A stretch of DNA of 64,000 nucleotides from Emticicia sp. BO119 (GCF_013912375.1 NZ_JACETV010000003.1:519209-583208); one strand, 5' to 3'. Positions 8,144 to 17,098 are shown, numbered from the stretch's first letter. Notes: a model not told the origin generated them from the letters alone. Program-made: numbers and translations.

Positions 8144-9550
8144 ATGAGTATGGAATTTAAGCAAAAAGATGGCACTAAGAGTGTCCTGAAAGGCTATGCC
8201 TATATGGCAGCAAGCTCAAATGCAGAAAACTACAAGCCCTCGTCAAATCTGAAGAAAAGTGACCTCCCACAAAAAGTTGACCTACGCCCGTACATGACAA
8301 AGGTCGAAAACCAGAAACATCTCAGTAGCTGTACAGCTAACGCTACTGCCGGAGCTTATGAGTATCTGGCAAAAAAACATCTGAAAAACAGAGCCTTCGA
8401 AGTAAGCCGCTTATTTGTGTATTACAATGCCCGCCTCCGTGCCAGTAGCAATATTCAGGATAAAGGCAGCTATATTCAGTATGCAATTGAGAGTTTACAC
8501 AAATTAGGAGCCTGTACCGAAGAAACCTGGCCATATGATACTAAAAAAGTAAATGAAAAACCACATTCTGATACATATTCAGAAGCGGCAAATTTTAAGG
8601 TACAGGAAACAAAATATGTACCTACCGACCTGAAAGCCTGGAAACAATGTCTGGCAGAGGGATACCCGATTATCTTTGGTATAGCCCTTTTTAAAGGATT
8701 CGATAGCTGCAATCAGAACAAGGGTATTGTTCCCATGCCGTCGCCAGATGAAGCCGGTCGCCAGGCGCACGGGCTTCATGCCATGCTTTGTGTGGGGTAT
8801 TCAGAGGTTGATAAAATGTTTATTGTACGTAATTCGTGGGGAGAGCAATGGGGTGATAAAGGATATTGTTATATGCCTTATGACTATGTAATAAACACTA
8901 AACTGAATATGGGAGATAGCTGGATGATTGCACGTACAGCTCCTATACCGGATTATGAAGATACATGGAAAGAAGACAAGAAATCGGTAATAGACGGTGG
9001 AAAAGGTTATGACCGCAACGATTTTGTAGTCTATACAGAAGATGATTATGATGATTTTGATGTATTTGACACCATTGAAATAGTTGAGTATGAAGAAGAC
9101 GGTCCTGAAGAATATGAAGAGTTAGAAGAATATGATGAGGAGGAGTACGAAGAGGAGGAAAGTGATGAGGAAGAAGAAGACGAGGAAGAGGGGTATGACG
9201 AGGAAAGCGAAGAGGAAGAAGAAGACGAGGAAGAGGGGTATGACGAGGAAAGCGAAGAGGAAGAAGAAGACGAGGAAGAGGGGTATGACGAGGAAGAGGA
9301 GTATGACGAGGAAAGCGAAGAGGAAGAAGAAGACGAGGATGAAGAGTACGATGAGGAAAGTGATGAGGAAGAAGAAGACGAGGATGAAGAGTACGATGAG
9401 GAAAGTGATGAGGAAGAAGAAGACGAGGATGAAGAGTACGATGAGGAAAGTGATGAGGAAGAAGAAGACGAGGAAGAGGAGTATGACGAGGAAAGTGATG
9501 AGGAAGAAGAAGAGGATGAAGGAGAAGAAGATGATGATGAAGAAGAATAG
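8144..9550 (+). CDS. Papain-like (C1) cysteine protease with long acidic repeat tail
   Basis: A 468-residue protein. Residues 40-265 form a C1A papain-like peptidase: VENQKHLSSCTANA supplies the oxyanion Gln57 and nucleophile Cys63, GLHAMLCVGY the catalytic His212 and VRNSWGEQWGDKGYCYMP the Asn230. No signal peptide or prodomain is visible; only about 40 residues precede the catalytic domain. From about residue 310 to the end the protein is almost wholly Asp/Glu with Ser, Tyr and Gly, in tandem units of the EEEEDEEEYDEES type. The gene is single, closed by a strong hairpin. A cytoplasmic or non-classically exported protease is suggested; the acidic tail may bind cations or basic partners (inference). 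Confidence 0.85.
   Translation: MSMEFKQKDGTKSVLKGYAYMAASSNAENYKPSSNLKKSDLPQKVDLRPYMTKVENQKHLSSCTANATAGAYEYLAKKHLKNRAFEVSRLFVYYNARLRASSNIQDKGSYIQYAIESLHKLGACTEETWPYDTKKVNEKPHSDTYSEAANFKVQETKYVPTDLKAWKQCLAEGYPIIFGIALFKGFDSCNQNKGIVPMPSPDEAGRQAHGLHAMLCVGYSEVDKMFIVRNSWGEQWGDKGYCYMPYDYVINTKLNMGDSWMIARTAPIPDYEDTWKEDKKSVIDGGKGYDRNDFVVYTEDDYDDFDVFDTIEIVEYEEDGPEEYEELEEYDEEEYEEEESDEEEEDEEEGYDEESEEEEEDEEEGYDEESEEEEEDEEEGYDEEEEYDEESEEEEEDEDEEYDEESDEEEEDEDEEYDEESDEEEEDEDEEYDEESDEEEEDEEEEYDEESDEEEEEDEGEEDDDEEE
9152..9530 (+). repeat. Tandem GA-rich coding repeats (acidic tail)
   Basis: Direct repeats of about 45-48 bp (GAGGAAGAAGAAGACGAGGA and variants) encode the acidic tail of the protease. Copies at 9195-9280 and at 9355-9450 are nearly identical, pointing to recent unequal duplication. 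Purine strand asymmetry is extreme, which is why a long hydrophobic antisense reading frame appears here. Confidence 0.85.
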
Positions 9551-9583
9551 CAAAAGTGTTAATCCATGCAAATTCTTTTTCAT

Positions 9584-9634
9584 GTATAAATAAAAACGTT
9601 TTAGAGAATAAATCTAAGGCGTTTTTATTTATAC
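9584..9634 (+). terminator. Strong hairpin after the protease gene
   Basis: Perfect 15-bp arms (9584-9598 and 9620-9634), extended inside by several G-U-tolerant pairs, lie 34 bp after the protease stop codon. The right arm contains the T run. It is likely to work as a terminator in both directions. Confidence 0.75.
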
Positions 9635-9994
9635 GTATATCTATTAGAGTTAAACACCTTAAGAATCACAAGGCAAGGTTTGTTTTCATTTTTTTTAACA
9701 ATTACTCTTCAATGAATTTTTCATTTGACGATTAATTTGTGTCAGTTTTTTTGAATAAAATCCCGTTTAATAAAATTATTTGACAAATGCCTGCAAAATA
9801 GCTAAATTAGTTCTTTAGTCAAAAAGCAAAATGTTTTGAGATAAGGGCTACCTTTTGGGTGGCTCATTATTTTTTAGCAGAATATGCTTTGCACCTACAG
9901 CCACCCGATAATAAAATTATAGTGTTTGTATTATTTATTTTGAGAATAAAAGCTTTAAAAATATTTTCAAGGGTTTTGTTCAATGGTTTTCTGG
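9635..9994. other. Intergenic region, 360 bp, between convergent genes
   Basis: AT-rich, with no convincing gene. A second weaker hairpin (GCTACC at 9847-9852 with GGTGGC at 9858-9863) is followed by a T-rich stretch at 9867-9875 and could act as a back-up terminator for rightward transcription. Confidence 0.4.
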
Positions 9995-11527
9995 TTACTG
10001 GTCAAGCCGGACAACAAAAATATCCTTATCTGCTTGAGCTGTTTTAGATGTTTGGCCAAATTTGGCAGTACCCCTGTAGTTACCGACAACATATACATTT
10101 CCGGTAGTATCAACAGCTATATCTGTTCCTTCGTCTCTTTCTGTGCCACCTGCTGTTTGTACCCATATAAAATTACCAGTAGATTTGTTATACTTAGCTA
10201 TCAGAATATCATATTCATAACTCTCAGGAGTGATAATTTTTGAACTAAATGAAACTGTGCTTGAGTAATGCCCTGTGATATAGACACCTGTATCATCAAC
10301 AGCTATGCCTACACTACCCTCTGTTGATGTTCCACCTGCTGATTTCACCCAAATTATATTACCATTGCCATCATACTTAGTTATAAAGAAATCTCGCCCG
10401 CCCTGCGAAGCAATAGAAGTTGTACCAAAAGTGATAGTACCAAAAAAAGTACCCGTTATATAAATATTGCCGTCGCCATCAATAGCCAGATTCTGTCCAA
10501 TATCATAGTCAGACGCTCCTGCTGTTTGTACCCACTGAAAGTTGCCATTGTTGTCATACTTAGTAAAAAAAATATCACCCCCTCCGTTAGACGTTTTTTG
10601 TATTTCTCCAAATGTAGCCATTCCTGTAAAATAGCCTGTTACATACACGTTTCCACTATTATCAATGCCAATACCTGACCCGGATTCATTGCCACCACCA
10701 CCTGCCGACTGCACCCAATCAAAAGCACCATTGCTATCATACTTAGCTATAAAAATATCATATGTAAAAGACTGTGAAGTAATTGACGTTGCCCCAAATG
10801 TTGCTGTATTAGCATAATTACCCGTGACATATACATTATTACTCTCATCAATTGCTATACTTGTTCCCATTGCATCACCTGCACCACCTACCTGCTGCAC
10901 CCAAAGTAAAACACCATTATTAGTATATCCGGCTATAAATACATCATTATTACCTCCGGAAGTAATACTCGATGTGCCAAAAGTAGCTGTTCCCGAAAAA
11001 CCGCCTGTGATATAGATATTGCCGCTGGCATCGACCGCTATATCTGATCCATACTCTCCGGCCGTACCTCCTGCCGACTGTGCCCATTGCACAACACCGG
11101 CTTTATTATACTTGGCTATAAAAATATCACTATGCCCTGATGAGGTTAAAGTAGTGGCTCCAAATGTAACACTCCCCGAATACATACCAACGACGTAGAA
11201 ATTACCGCTACCATCTACAGCTATTGATGGGGTAGAATCAAATAATGACCCTTTTATTGATACCAAAGGTGTTAGATTAGGTGTATAATTGTTTGGATTC
11301 TGATAGCTGCACAACCATTTGCCGTTGGCATAGATACGTAAACATTTAAAGGTAGTATCATAGGCCAGGTCTCCCTCTTGAGGAGAAGGCAGAGCCAGAA
11401 TAGCATCATAACTGATCCGGGGGTGAGAGATAACAGGAGTAATGCCCGCAGGTGTAATTGTTACATGCTGGGCTTGTACTTTAGTCAATAAACCAATCAG
11501 TACACAGCAATAGATGATTTTTTTCAT
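9995..11527 (-). CDS. Secreted SBBP-repeat beta-propeller protein
   Basis: A 510-residue exported protein. The signal peptide (ending TKVQAQ) is followed by a short module with GDLAYDTTFKCLRIYANGKW. Seven SBBP (seven-bladed beta-propeller-type) repeats of about 55 residues then fill residues 90-510. Each has an IAVDxxGNxYVTG strand, xxFG, a DIFIAKYxxxG turn and a W-V-Q-S-A-G-G strand. There is no T9SS sorting domain; the protein ends directly with DIFVVRLDQ. Seven repeats fit a complete seven-bladed propeller. The family is found on the surface of Bacteroidota; function is unknown. The larger propeller protein at 21501-24590 uses the same fold at its N-terminus. Confidence 0.85.
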   Translation of the reverse strand: MKKIIYCCVLIGLLTKVQAQHVTITPAGITPVISHPRISYDAILALPSPQEGDLAYDTTFKCLRIYANGKWLCSYQNPNNYTPNLTPLVSIKGSLFDSTPSIAVDGSGNFYVVGMYSGSVTFGATTLTSSGHSDIFIAKYNKAGVVQWAQSAGGTAGEYGSDIAVDASGNIYITGGFSGTATFGTSSITSGGNNDVFIAGYTNNGVLLWVQQVGGAGDAMGTSIAIDESNNVYVTGNYANTATFGATSITSQSFTYDIFIAKYDSNGAFDWVQSAGGGGNESGSGIGIDNSGNVYVTGYFTGMATFGEIQKTSNGGGDIFFTKYDNNGNFQWVQTAGASDYDIGQNLAIDGDGNIYITGTFFGTITFGTTSIASQGGRDFFITKYDGNGNIIWVKSAGGTSTEGSVGIAVDDTGVYITGHYSSTVSFSSKIITPESYEYDILIAKYNKSTGNFIWVQTAGGTERDEGTDIAVDTTGNVYVVGNYRGTAKFGQTSKTAQADKDIFVVRLDQ

Positions 11528-11752
11528 GCGTTTAATGGTTTGTTTTTAAGTCTGTGAAATGAGAAAACTATAATCAGTACATTAATTTTAGCAACAAGAA
11601 TCCTGTAACAGCAATATTAACTCACTGTCAATTGTATGATAAAAAAAAGTCTTGAATACTAATTTAGTCTTGTGGGGTTCGCGCTGCACCCATTTCCTGG
11701 CACATAATCAGTCACAAAATTATCATAGGAGTCACTTATTTACTCATCGAGC

Positions 11753-13264
11753 CTACCTCAACAAACTAACACCCATATTCAGTCCAAAGCCTGTAGTGCG
11801 ATACATAAACAGGTTTTCTAAGGCATGGTGTGAAGATAAAGATACCGATACGGTTGGTTCAAGCCATAAAGCCCAGTGTTCGGCAATGGCTTTGCTTACC
11901 CTGTATCCTAAGCGCGCTTGTAGCAAAGGCTTATTTATAGCGGAAGTCTGAAGACCGAATTTCATTCCTAACGAAAGTGCGTGCATTTTCTTTACCTCGT
12001 AGAGCACATCGCTTTGCAGTTCGAAATACTGCCAGTTTCTGTTTTCATCTTTAGTTGACCTCCCCGGGTTTATCTGAACCGAATTATCATTCAGAACGGT
12101 TACACTTTTCTGAGAATTATCAGTAATACCATAACTGATACGCGATTTCCCTTGAAAATAGCTCATTCCTGTACGTAAATCCATCTTTTTGGCTAATGGA
12201 TATACAAACCCCAGTTGCGCCGCAAAACCTAAACGCTGCGAAGAACTGCTAAAGTTATTGACCAGTATCTGGTCTCCCTTATTAGGCGAAAACATATAAT
12301 AACTAAGCGTGGATGATACATTGGCGAATATCTCTGTTGGGGGTATAAACACCAGTCTTCGTTTTTCTTCTTCGGCCACAGATAATTCAGCCACAGGTAA
12401 TTCCGGGGCTTCTAATGGCCTGGCTGTTACGGCTAATTGTTGTACCTCTTTTCCATTAAGGGTATTGATATTCGGAAACAAGGTATCCTTTACTACTAAC
12501 ACCGGGTTTGCTTCATTTGCTAAAGCATCCGCACTACCCACAGGTTGATCTGGAACAGGATTAACCGCCAATTTAGGTTCACCTGTTTTCTCTTCTGCAA
12601 TAGTTTTAGCTGTTTCTTTTGCCTGCCTATCGTCATTGTGTGCCAATACTGCTTTCTCTGTTTCATATGGCTTTGTCTCTGTTATAACAGATTTCTCAGT
12701 TCCTGATTCCTGAGTAACAGGGTTCACAGCAATAATCGGTTTGTTTTCTTCCTGATTCTTTTTTTCAACAGATACTTTAGCTATTGTTTCTTGGGTATCT
12801 GTTGTTGCTAACTGTGTTTTTTTCAGACCTGGTGTCTGTGCGGCAACCCTGTTCTTTTGGTTGCCAATCGTTTCTGTTGAGGCTAATGGCTTTGGTTCAT
12901 TATTCACAGGATTTCCTGTTTTGATACCAGTTGCGGTGTTTGAAGCAACAGTATTATCTTTTTGGGTTAAGTCTGGCTTTCTGGGTTGCGATGTAATCTC
13001 ATTCGGTTGCTTAGGCAAATCACCTGTCCGGACAGTATGATCCGGTTGTATGAAAAAATAGACCCCCAATAGCAAGCCTAACAAGACAGTTGCTGCAATG
13101 CCCACAGGACCGCGCATATTGCTCCACCATACAATAAAAGGCCGTTCCTTTTCAGGTTTTATGCGCGCCTGAATCTTTTCCCATAGCATATCGTCAGGCA
13201 TTTCGTCAAAATTCCCGAAACGCTTCCGATACTCATTTTCCAAGTTTTCATCAAAATTTTCCAT
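11753..13264 (-). CDS. Putative anti-sigma factor with barrel-like C-terminus
   Basis: A 503-residue protein starting 11 bp after the ECF sigma gene stop. Residues 1-50 are a small acidic cytoplasmic segment (EMPDDMLWEKIQARI, like anti-sigma N-termini). Residues 52-72 are a single membrane helix. Residues 75-300 are a K/T/E/P-rich, probably extended periplasmic linker. Residues 310-503 alternate polar and hydrophobic residues in beta hairpins (SSTLSYYMFSPN, QRLGFAAQLGFVYPL, TTGFGLNMGVSLLR), like an eight-stranded outer-membrane barrel or lipocalin-like sheet. The position says anti-sigma factor; the C-terminal domain suggests an envelope-spanning sensor. The N-terminal role is inferred from context. 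Confidence 0.65.
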   Translation of the reverse strand: MENFDENLENEYRKRFGNFDEMPDDMLWEKIQARIKPEKERPFIVWWSNMRGPVGIAATVLLGLLLGVYFFIQPDHTVRTGDLPKQPNEITSQPRKPDLTQKDNTVASNTATGIKTGNPVNNEPKPLASTETIGNQKNRVAAQTPGLKKTQLATTDTQETIAKVSVEKKNQEENKPIIAVNPVTQESGTEKSVITETKPYETEKAVLAHNDDRQAKETAKTIAEEKTGEPKLAVNPVPDQPVGSADALANEANPVLVVKDTLFPNINTLNGKEVQQLAVTARPLEAPELPVAELSVAEEEKRRLVFIPPTEIFANVSSTLSYYMFSPNKGDQILVNNFSSSSQRLGFAAQLGFVYPLAKKMDLRTGMSYFQGKSRISYGITDNSQKSVTVLNDNSVQINPGRSTKDENRNWQYFELQSDVLYEVKKMHALSLGMKFGLQTSAINKPLLQARLGYRVSKAIAEHWALWLEPTVSVSLSSHHALENLFMYRTTGFGLNMGVSLLR

Positions 13265-13275
13265 CTTTTATCTGG

Positions 13276-13824
13276 CTAATCAATGGCTACTCCAATGGTC
13301 TGTAATTTTTTTTTAAGCACTTTCTTTGCAAAGAATAGTTGAGACTTAGAAGTGCCTTCTGAAATCTTCATCATCTCTGCTATTTCCTGATGGCTATAGC
13401 CATCAATAACATATAGGTTAAACACCATACGAGCCCCGTCTGGCAGTTCGTTCACCGCACTCAATAGTTCCTGATTACTCATCTGCGAAATCACCGATTC
13501 ACTCTGCCAGTCTGACGGCATGGCTTCGGGTATTTCGCTTATATCCACCAGGTTGACCTTCTTGTGGTAATAGTCAATGCACACATTTACTACTACCCGG
13601 CGGATCCATGCACTTAGCTGGTCTGCACTACGCAATTCTTTCAGGTTAAGGAATATCTTTACGAAAGCGTCCTGAAAAATATCTTCGGCATCTTCTTTAT
13701 TTTGTGCATACCTTCGGCAAATGCCAAAAAAGCGACCCTTATACTGGTGGTAAAGAGCCGCCTGTGCTTTAGAATCTCTTCTTAAGCACCCTTCTAAGAG
13801 TTCAAGGTCACTTTTTGTTTGCAC
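13276..13824 (-). CDS. ECF-type sigma-70 family RNA polymerase sigma factor
   Basis: A 182-residue ECF sigma factor. Region 2 (about 10-95) includes the typical NKEDAEDIFQDAFVKIF -10 recognition helix and LSAWIRRVVVNVCIDYYHKK. Region 4 (about 115-175) has LPDGARMVFNLYVIDGYSHQ and the helix-turn-helix EIAEMMKISEGTSKSQLFFAK. It directs RNA polymerase core to a regulon that cannot be read from the sequence. The downstream gene encodes the presumed membrane anti-sigma partner, and the two are probably transcribed together. No extracytoplasmic receptor gene (SusC/FecA-like) lies next to it, so this is not a standard FecI-FecR-SusCD unit. Confidence 0.92.
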   Translation of the reverse strand: MQTKSDLELLEGCLRRDSKAQAALYHQYKGRFFGICRRYAQNKEDAEDIFQDAFVKIFLNLKELRSADQLSAWIRRVVVNVCIDYYHKKVNLVDISEIPEAMPSDWQSESVISQMSNQELLSAVNELPDGARMVFNLYVIDGYSHQEIAEMMKISEGTSKSQLFFAKKVLKKKLQTIGVAID

Positions 13825-13900
13825 AAAAGCTGGTAAAAATCGAGGCTAATAATAATTTATTTAGATGGCCGCTAAGCAGTGTGAAATATGAATGAGGATT

Positions 13901-13965
13901 GACGAATTAGCGAATAATTCTTATTGCTTTGAGAGATTTGCTAATTCACAATTCACTAATTCGTC
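13901..13965. repeat. Intergenic inverted repeat
   Basis: Arms GACGAATTAGCGA (13901-13913) and TCACTAATTCGTC (13953-13965) pair at 12 of 13 positions. Degenerate copies of CTAATTC lie in the loop. It lies between the stop of the Ig-like lipoprotein gene and the start of the sigma gene, both on the minus strand. It looks like a small dispersed palindromic repeat more than a terminator. Confidence 0.5.
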
Positions 13966-13973
13966 ATTCACTA

Positions 13974-14921
13974 TTAATTAAAATTCACTGTAACTTTCGC
14001 TTTGATAAAAAGTCTTTCAGAGCGATACAAAGCATATTCAAAACTTTGCTGGCCTTTATAAGGCTCTGTTAATTTATACATAATCATTGGGCGTGTACCC
14101 AACGTTTTGTCGATTCTGAGTGTCCCGACAGCCGGATTGGTCAGAATCCTCAACTCGGCATCTTTATACAAGCTACATAACCTGTCGTTCTGTAATACAT
14201 CCAATTGTAATTCTGAATTAGGCGTATAGCTCAGGATATTAATAATATCGTCAATGATACCATTCATACACTCTGCCGACTCAGCTATTTTCAGGTCAAC
14301 CGAAGCCACAGGGTTCTTTTTAGTATTGATCCCTACCCGATAGAACAAAATGTCATCTCCTGCATAATCTTTGTTGGGTGTGTAGACAATGCGCTGATTC
14401 ACTACTTCTGCCTTACCGTTTTTTGGAGGAATCTCAATTACCAACGAGTTATCTGCAATTGAGCTACAGGTTTTGTCATTCAGCATGACATTGATTTCAA
14501 TGCTCTTTTCAGACTCCACCTTCGCATTATCCCCTAAGGCCCCTGCATAGCAAGGTAAATCTGAGGGATTGCTGACAAAGTTGATTTTTACTTCTTCTGT
14601 GATGCTTCCTCCGGTAGGGGTTTTACCTTCCACAGAGAAAGCATCAGAGGTAGCCAGCCTGTTGGTTGGGCGATAGAAAATGAATCCGTTTTCTATAAAT
14701 TTCGCTTCACCATTTTTGGGCAACTGGCTAATCGAAAGAGAAGTAGCTTCCTTTAGTTCAGCAAACGCAGTGGGGTCTATGGTAAGATTATTCTCCTGCA
14801 ATGTAAAGAAAGTGTTAGCCGGATTTTCGTCTTCGAGTGTCGGGCCTATTGCATCTTCCTTAGCGATATCGCAAGAAATTACTGTCACCAATAATATAAG
14901 TATATATAATTTCCGAAGCAT
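13974..14921 (-). CDS. Lipoprotein with Ig-like/cadherin-like repeats
   Basis: A 315-residue protein with a lipoprotein signal (LLVTVISC, Cys about residue 17). Three beta-sandwich-like segments follow. Each has a 'linear' phrase of the Big_9 type, such as SISQLPKNGEAKFIENGFIFYRPTNR, in part, IPPKNGKAEVVNQRIVYTPNKDYAGDDILFYRV, in part, and NPAVGTLRI with LTEPYKGQQSFEYALY. The pattern P-x-x-G-x-(6-10)-Y-x-P-x-x-x-x-x-G-x-D-x-F is typical of repeated Ig-like domains in surface proteins. It is expected on the outer membrane, perhaps as an adhesin or scaffold. It lies upstream of the sigma gene on the same strand. Confidence 0.7.
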   Translation of the reverse strand: MLRKLYILILLVTVISCDIAKEDAIGPTLEDENPANTFFTLQENNLTIDPTAFAELKEATSLSISQLPKNGEAKFIENGFIFYRPTNRLATSDAFSVEGKTPTGGSITEEVKINFVSNPSDLPCYAGALGDNAKVESEKSIEINVMLNDKTCSSIADNSLVIEIPPKNGKAEVVNQRIVYTPNKDYAGDDILFYRVGINTKKNPVASVDLKIAESAECMNGIIDDIINILSYTPNSELQLDVLQNDRLCSLYKDAELRILTNPAVGTLRIDKTLGTRPMIMYKLTEPYKGQQSFEYALYRSERLFIKAKVTVNFN

Positions 14922-15266
14922 TTTTCTGGTTAATTACAGTCTTGACTGCCAAGGTCTTGAAAAGGTTGTAATGAATGTAAAAAAAAATTATGTTTATTTA
15001 AAATTTAGTGCTGGATATATTTAATAAAAGAAACCTTAACAATGCCCGCTCAAAATTGTTATATTTAAATTATACTGTTCAGGAATTTCGATGTATATTC
15101 AATCATTTGTCAAATTCCTTTCCATTTTTTGTTTTCTGTTGTAAAGAAAGTGCTTTCCGCTGGGGTTATCTAACTGCCTGTTTATAATAAGCCCTGTTTA
15201 ATTAATCAGTTTTTTACCTAATATCTGATAAGTCCATTATTCATGAGTTCATAAACCGCATCAGCC
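14922..15266. other. Intergenic region, 345 bp, between divergent genes
   Basis: AT-rich and non-coding as far as can be seen. It must contain promoters for the Ig-like lipoprotein (minus) and the S74 protein (plus). No consensus promoter pair with correct spacing and no strong inverted repeat was found. Confidence 0.5.
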
Positions 15267-16931
15267 ATGAAAAAAACATTTTTACTTATTCTTTGCTTAC
15301 TGGTTTTTAGTCAGTTAGTTATTGCACAGACTGTCACATTGGCTACCACAACAGCTAACCCTACAAAGGGTACAGTTTACTTCAATAACAGCACCAATCA
15401 ACTCCAATACTGGAATGGCACAGCCTGGCTTTCCATTACAAATGCCGCCTCTGCCACTGGCTGGGCACTGAACGGAACTAATATTTATAAAACCAATACT
15501 GGTAATGTGGGCATTGGTACATCAACACCTGGCAGACCACTAACAGTGGTAAGTAGTGGGATAGGAATAAGCCAGGAAACCGCCGATGGAGAGACCAGAG
15601 TTGGTTTTTATACAAGTTCAGGTGGTGCTTATGTTCAGACACATACGCCTCATGATCTGAAATTTGCCACTGATAATTCCAGCACAAAAATGATTTTACA
15701 ACATAGTACGGGCAATTTTGGTGTAGGTACTTCAAGTCCTACCAACAAATTACAAGTCGGGTCAGTAGGCCCAACCGGATTTGCCGGAAATCATATTGCC
15801 TTTGGTAATGGAACACATGCCGGAGCATTTTACCAATCAAGTACCACAAGTGCATGGGTCTCTTCGGTTGATATTGTTCTGCGGCCGCGCTATCCTTCAG
15901 GTGGCTATGTCGGTATCAATGTAGCAAACCCTGCTAACTTATTACAAATCGGTTCAATGGGTTCAACCGGCTATGCAGGCAATGATATTGCCTTTGGCAA
16001 TGGCACAAATGCCGCTGGCATTTCTCAGTCAAACGGAGGGCTTTCAATAGCTTCAACCACTGACATTCTTTTCAGAGCTAACAATAATAGTACTGTAGTA
16101 GGTATAGGCGGTGGTCGGGTTGGCATAAACACCCTTACCCCAAGAGGCCCATTGGATGTGATAGGTTCGTCTTCTGTTCAACCACCTTTTATATACTTAA
16201 AGCGTAATTCTAATACAGGTAGCTATACATTAACCAATTCTTCCAGTGATGCAGCTGCTATTTCAATTTATGCGGAGTGGGGTGTTTGTGCCATACAATT
16301 TGTGGCTATATCAGATGCACGTATCAAAAACGTTGTCGGTATCAGCAATTCAGAAAAGGATTTAGCCACCATCAGAGCCTTGGAGATAACAGATTATACC
16401 ATGAAAGACTATCTACAACATGGTAATAAGGTGTATAAAAAAGTGATAGCACAACAGGTAGAAAAGGTATATCCGCAAGCAGTCAGTAAAGACAAAGATA
16501 TTATTCCTGATATTTATACATTGGCTCAGAATGTTGTTTTTGACCAAACAAACAAGACACTTAAATGTACATTGGCAAAGCCATACGCTATAAAGGTTGG
16601 TGAAAAACTCCAGTTTATTCACCCTGAAAAAGGCAAGCTCAAAGCCGAAGTGATTGAAGTTTCGGGCAATGGTTTTACTGTAAAAGACTGGGAACACCCC
16701 ACTGATAATATATTTGTATATGGCAGAGAAGTAACCGATTTCCGTAGTGTGGATTACGAAGCTATTTCGATGTTGGGTATCAGTGCCATTCAGCAACTGG
16801 CTAAAGAAAATGACGAATTAAAAACTAAGAATAAAGAAACCGACAAGCGAATTGAGCTATTAACTGCCCGAATGGAAGCACTTGAGGCAGCCCTTGGAGC
16901 GCAGTTGGGGAAAGCACCGACAGGGAAATAA
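15267..16931 (+). CDS. Secreted fibre-like protein with S74 intramolecular chaperone domain
   Basis: A 554-residue exported protein (signal MKKTFLLILCLLVFSQLVIAQ in part). Residues 30-55 hold the module KGTVYFNNSTNQLQYWNGTAW. Residues 60-330 are G/S/T/N-rich fibre-like repeats with NVGIGTSTPGRPL, NFGVGTSSPTNKLQVG and VGINVANPANLLQIG, spaced like trimeric tail-fibre repeats. Around 345-410 lies a peptidase S74 (endosialidase chaperone) domain: AISDARIKNVVGISNSEKDL in part, and KVIAQQVEKVYP. Such domains trimerise the fibre and cut themselves off before the Ser of the SDxRxK motif. A C-terminal coiled coil (about 515-550) ends the protein. Cell-surface fibre role is inferred. Confidence 0.85.
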   Translation: MKKTFLLILCLLVFSQLVIAQTVTLATTTANPTKGTVYFNNSTNQLQYWNGTAWLSITNAASATGWALNGTNIYKTNTGNVGIGTSTPGRPLTVVSSGIGISQETADGETRVGFYTSSGGAYVQTHTPHDLKFATDNSSTKMILQHSTGNFGVGTSSPTNKLQVGSVGPTGFAGNHIAFGNGTHAGAFYQSSTTSAWVSSVDIVLRPRYPSGGYVGINVANPANLLQIGSMGSTGYAGNDIAFGNGTNAAGISQSNGGLSIASTTDILFRANNNSTVVGIGGGRVGINTLTPRGPLDVIGSSSVQPPFIYLKRNSNTGSYTLTNSSSDAAAISIYAEWGVCAIQFVAISDARIKNVVGISNSEKDLATIRALEITDYTMKDYLQHGNKVYKKVIAQQVEKVYPQAVSKDKDIIPDIYTLAQNVVFDQTNKTLKCTLAKPYAIKVGEKLQFIHPEKGKLKAEVIEVSGNGFTVKDWEHPTDNIFVYGREVTDFRSVDYEAISMLGISAIQQLAKENDELKTKNKETDKRIELLTARMEALEAALGAQLGKAPTGK

Positions 16932-17042
16932 GAATTGTGTGTATTGCTCTTGTACTGCTTTTGGCCAAACGGCTGGCCCTCTGTTCAAACAGTGGGCTAT
17001 GCCGAAACCAATCATATACACATTCACTCAGTTTCGTCACTA

Positions 17043-17074
17043 TTGGCAAATGTAACATTTCAATCGTACCTTTG
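17043..17074 (+). promoter_or_regulatory. Promoter of the 17099 membrane-protein gene
   Basis: A TACCTTTG -7 box (17067-17074) fits TAnnTTTG, and a TTG at 17043-17045 lies 21 bp upstream as a partial -33 box. The predicted start of transcription (about 17081) leaves a short leader before the ATG at 17099. Confidence 0.6.
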
Positions 17075-17098
17075 CGAACCAAATAAAAAACAATACCG

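Noticed and set aside
9122..9593. Long frames on both strands over the acidic tail: a hydrophobic antisense frame full of Phe, Leu and Ile, and a shifted Lys/Arg-rich frame.
   Set aside because: They are translations of the GA-rich repeat that encodes the acidic tail of the protease. They have no start signal or own features, and the sense frame is clearly the protease.
9859..10243. Small plus-strand frames overlapping the end of the SBBP gene.
   Set aside because: No family resemblance or start signals, and most of their length lies antisense to the repeat-containing SBBP protein.
11652..11951. Plus-strand frame opposite the end of the anti-sigma-like gene.
   Set aside because: It overlaps the barrel-like domain in antisense and shows no features of a protein family.
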